A stretch of DNA of 51,874 nt, taken from an uncultured Cyclobacteriaceae bacterium. GTDB lineage: Bacteria; Bacteroidota; Bacteroidia; Cytophagales; Cyclobacteriaceae. Numbering within the stretch: the stretch's first letter is position 1; every line of letters starts with the position of its first letter. The notes beneath the pieces are model-generated. The model ran no database searches and had not been told where the DNA came from. It saw nothing but the letters and a program-made list of their open reading frames with translations. The position numbers and the translations under genes were made by a program. The stretch covers positions 1-51,874 of the forward strand of contig CALGOB010000153.1 of assembly GCA_937958005.1 (NCBI GenBank). The letters run 5' to 3'. This document shows positions 51,857 through 51,874 of the stretch, one piece after another.

Positions 51857-51874
51857 GTTAAGATTATGTGATTG

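Noticed and set aside
1-51874. tRNA or rRNA genes
   Set aside because: Reading both strands by eye I found no cloverleaf with a GGTTCRAATCC-like T arm and no rRNA-like sequence.

Overview
The window looks like chromosomal DNA of a gliding-type Bacteroidota, most likely order Cytophagales. It is AT-rich. It carries the gliding lipoproteins GldB and GldD and the membrane protein GldE, two SusC/FecA-style TonB receptors with carboxypeptidase-regulatory N-termini, DUF4293 and DUF6607 proteins, and promoters of the Bacteroidota type (TTG, about 20 nt, TAnnTTTG). No tRNA, rRNA, CRISPR array, integrase or complete insertion sequence was seen.

Layout. 1-7.5 kb is a loose accessory stretch: an edge fragment, an ABM-fold/GyrI-like pair, a thioredoxin-fold protein, an outer-membrane barrel, a LuxR-type regulator, a DUF6607 protein and three small overlapping genes, separated by long structured intergenic DNA. 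7.7-13.5 kb has a MoxR ATPase, a divergent PRPP-synthetase-like enzyme and a large propeller/Y_Y_Y membrane protein. 13.9-24.5 kb is a conserved housekeeping block: recG, gldD, gldE, ssb and mutY on the minus strand, diverging from an HU-type gene, a TPR protein, a 29-residue basic protein and rng, then a barrel protein and gldB. 24.5-29.2 kb is accessory: an orphan lanthipeptide-like precursor, a DinB-like protein, a pseudogene split by a short transposon-like element, DUF2007-like and DUF4293 proteins and an unusual acyl-carrier protein. 29.7-45.3 kb has htpG, a MORN-like protein, a TonB receptor, a GNAT-like protein, a potassium-channel-like protein with an abnormal filter, a WYL regulator, acs, a ZIP transporter, apbE and ruvB. 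45.6-51.9 kb is iron/heme themed: a decapitated imelysin gene, a double-glycine peptide, and a TonB receptor plus HmuY-like lipoprotein operon.

The most notable content is non-coding. A roughly 97-bp structured repeat (family A) occurs nine times and in three cases supplies the stop codon of the neighbouring gene. A 175-178-bp element with terminal inverted repeats (family B, MITE-like) occurs three times; one copy splits a pseudogene with a visible 5-bp duplication, and another sits exactly where an imelysin gene loses its start. A third family (C) of about 130 bp recurs near 13.6, 31.7 and 41.7 kb. Two unrelated genes (a thioredoxin-fold protein and an acyl-carrier protein) share the same 150-nt leader up to the start codon.

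Iron regulation probably links distant genes. Near-identical dyads (arms TTATTTAGAA and TTCTAAATAA) lie upstream of the DUF6607 gene and the heme receptor operon, both with the same TTG-N20-TAnnTTTG promoter, and a shorter version lies upstream of the LuxR-type regulator. Separately, htpG has a sigma-54-like promoter with an upstream dyad. Product names rest on recalled family features read by eye; no database search was possible.
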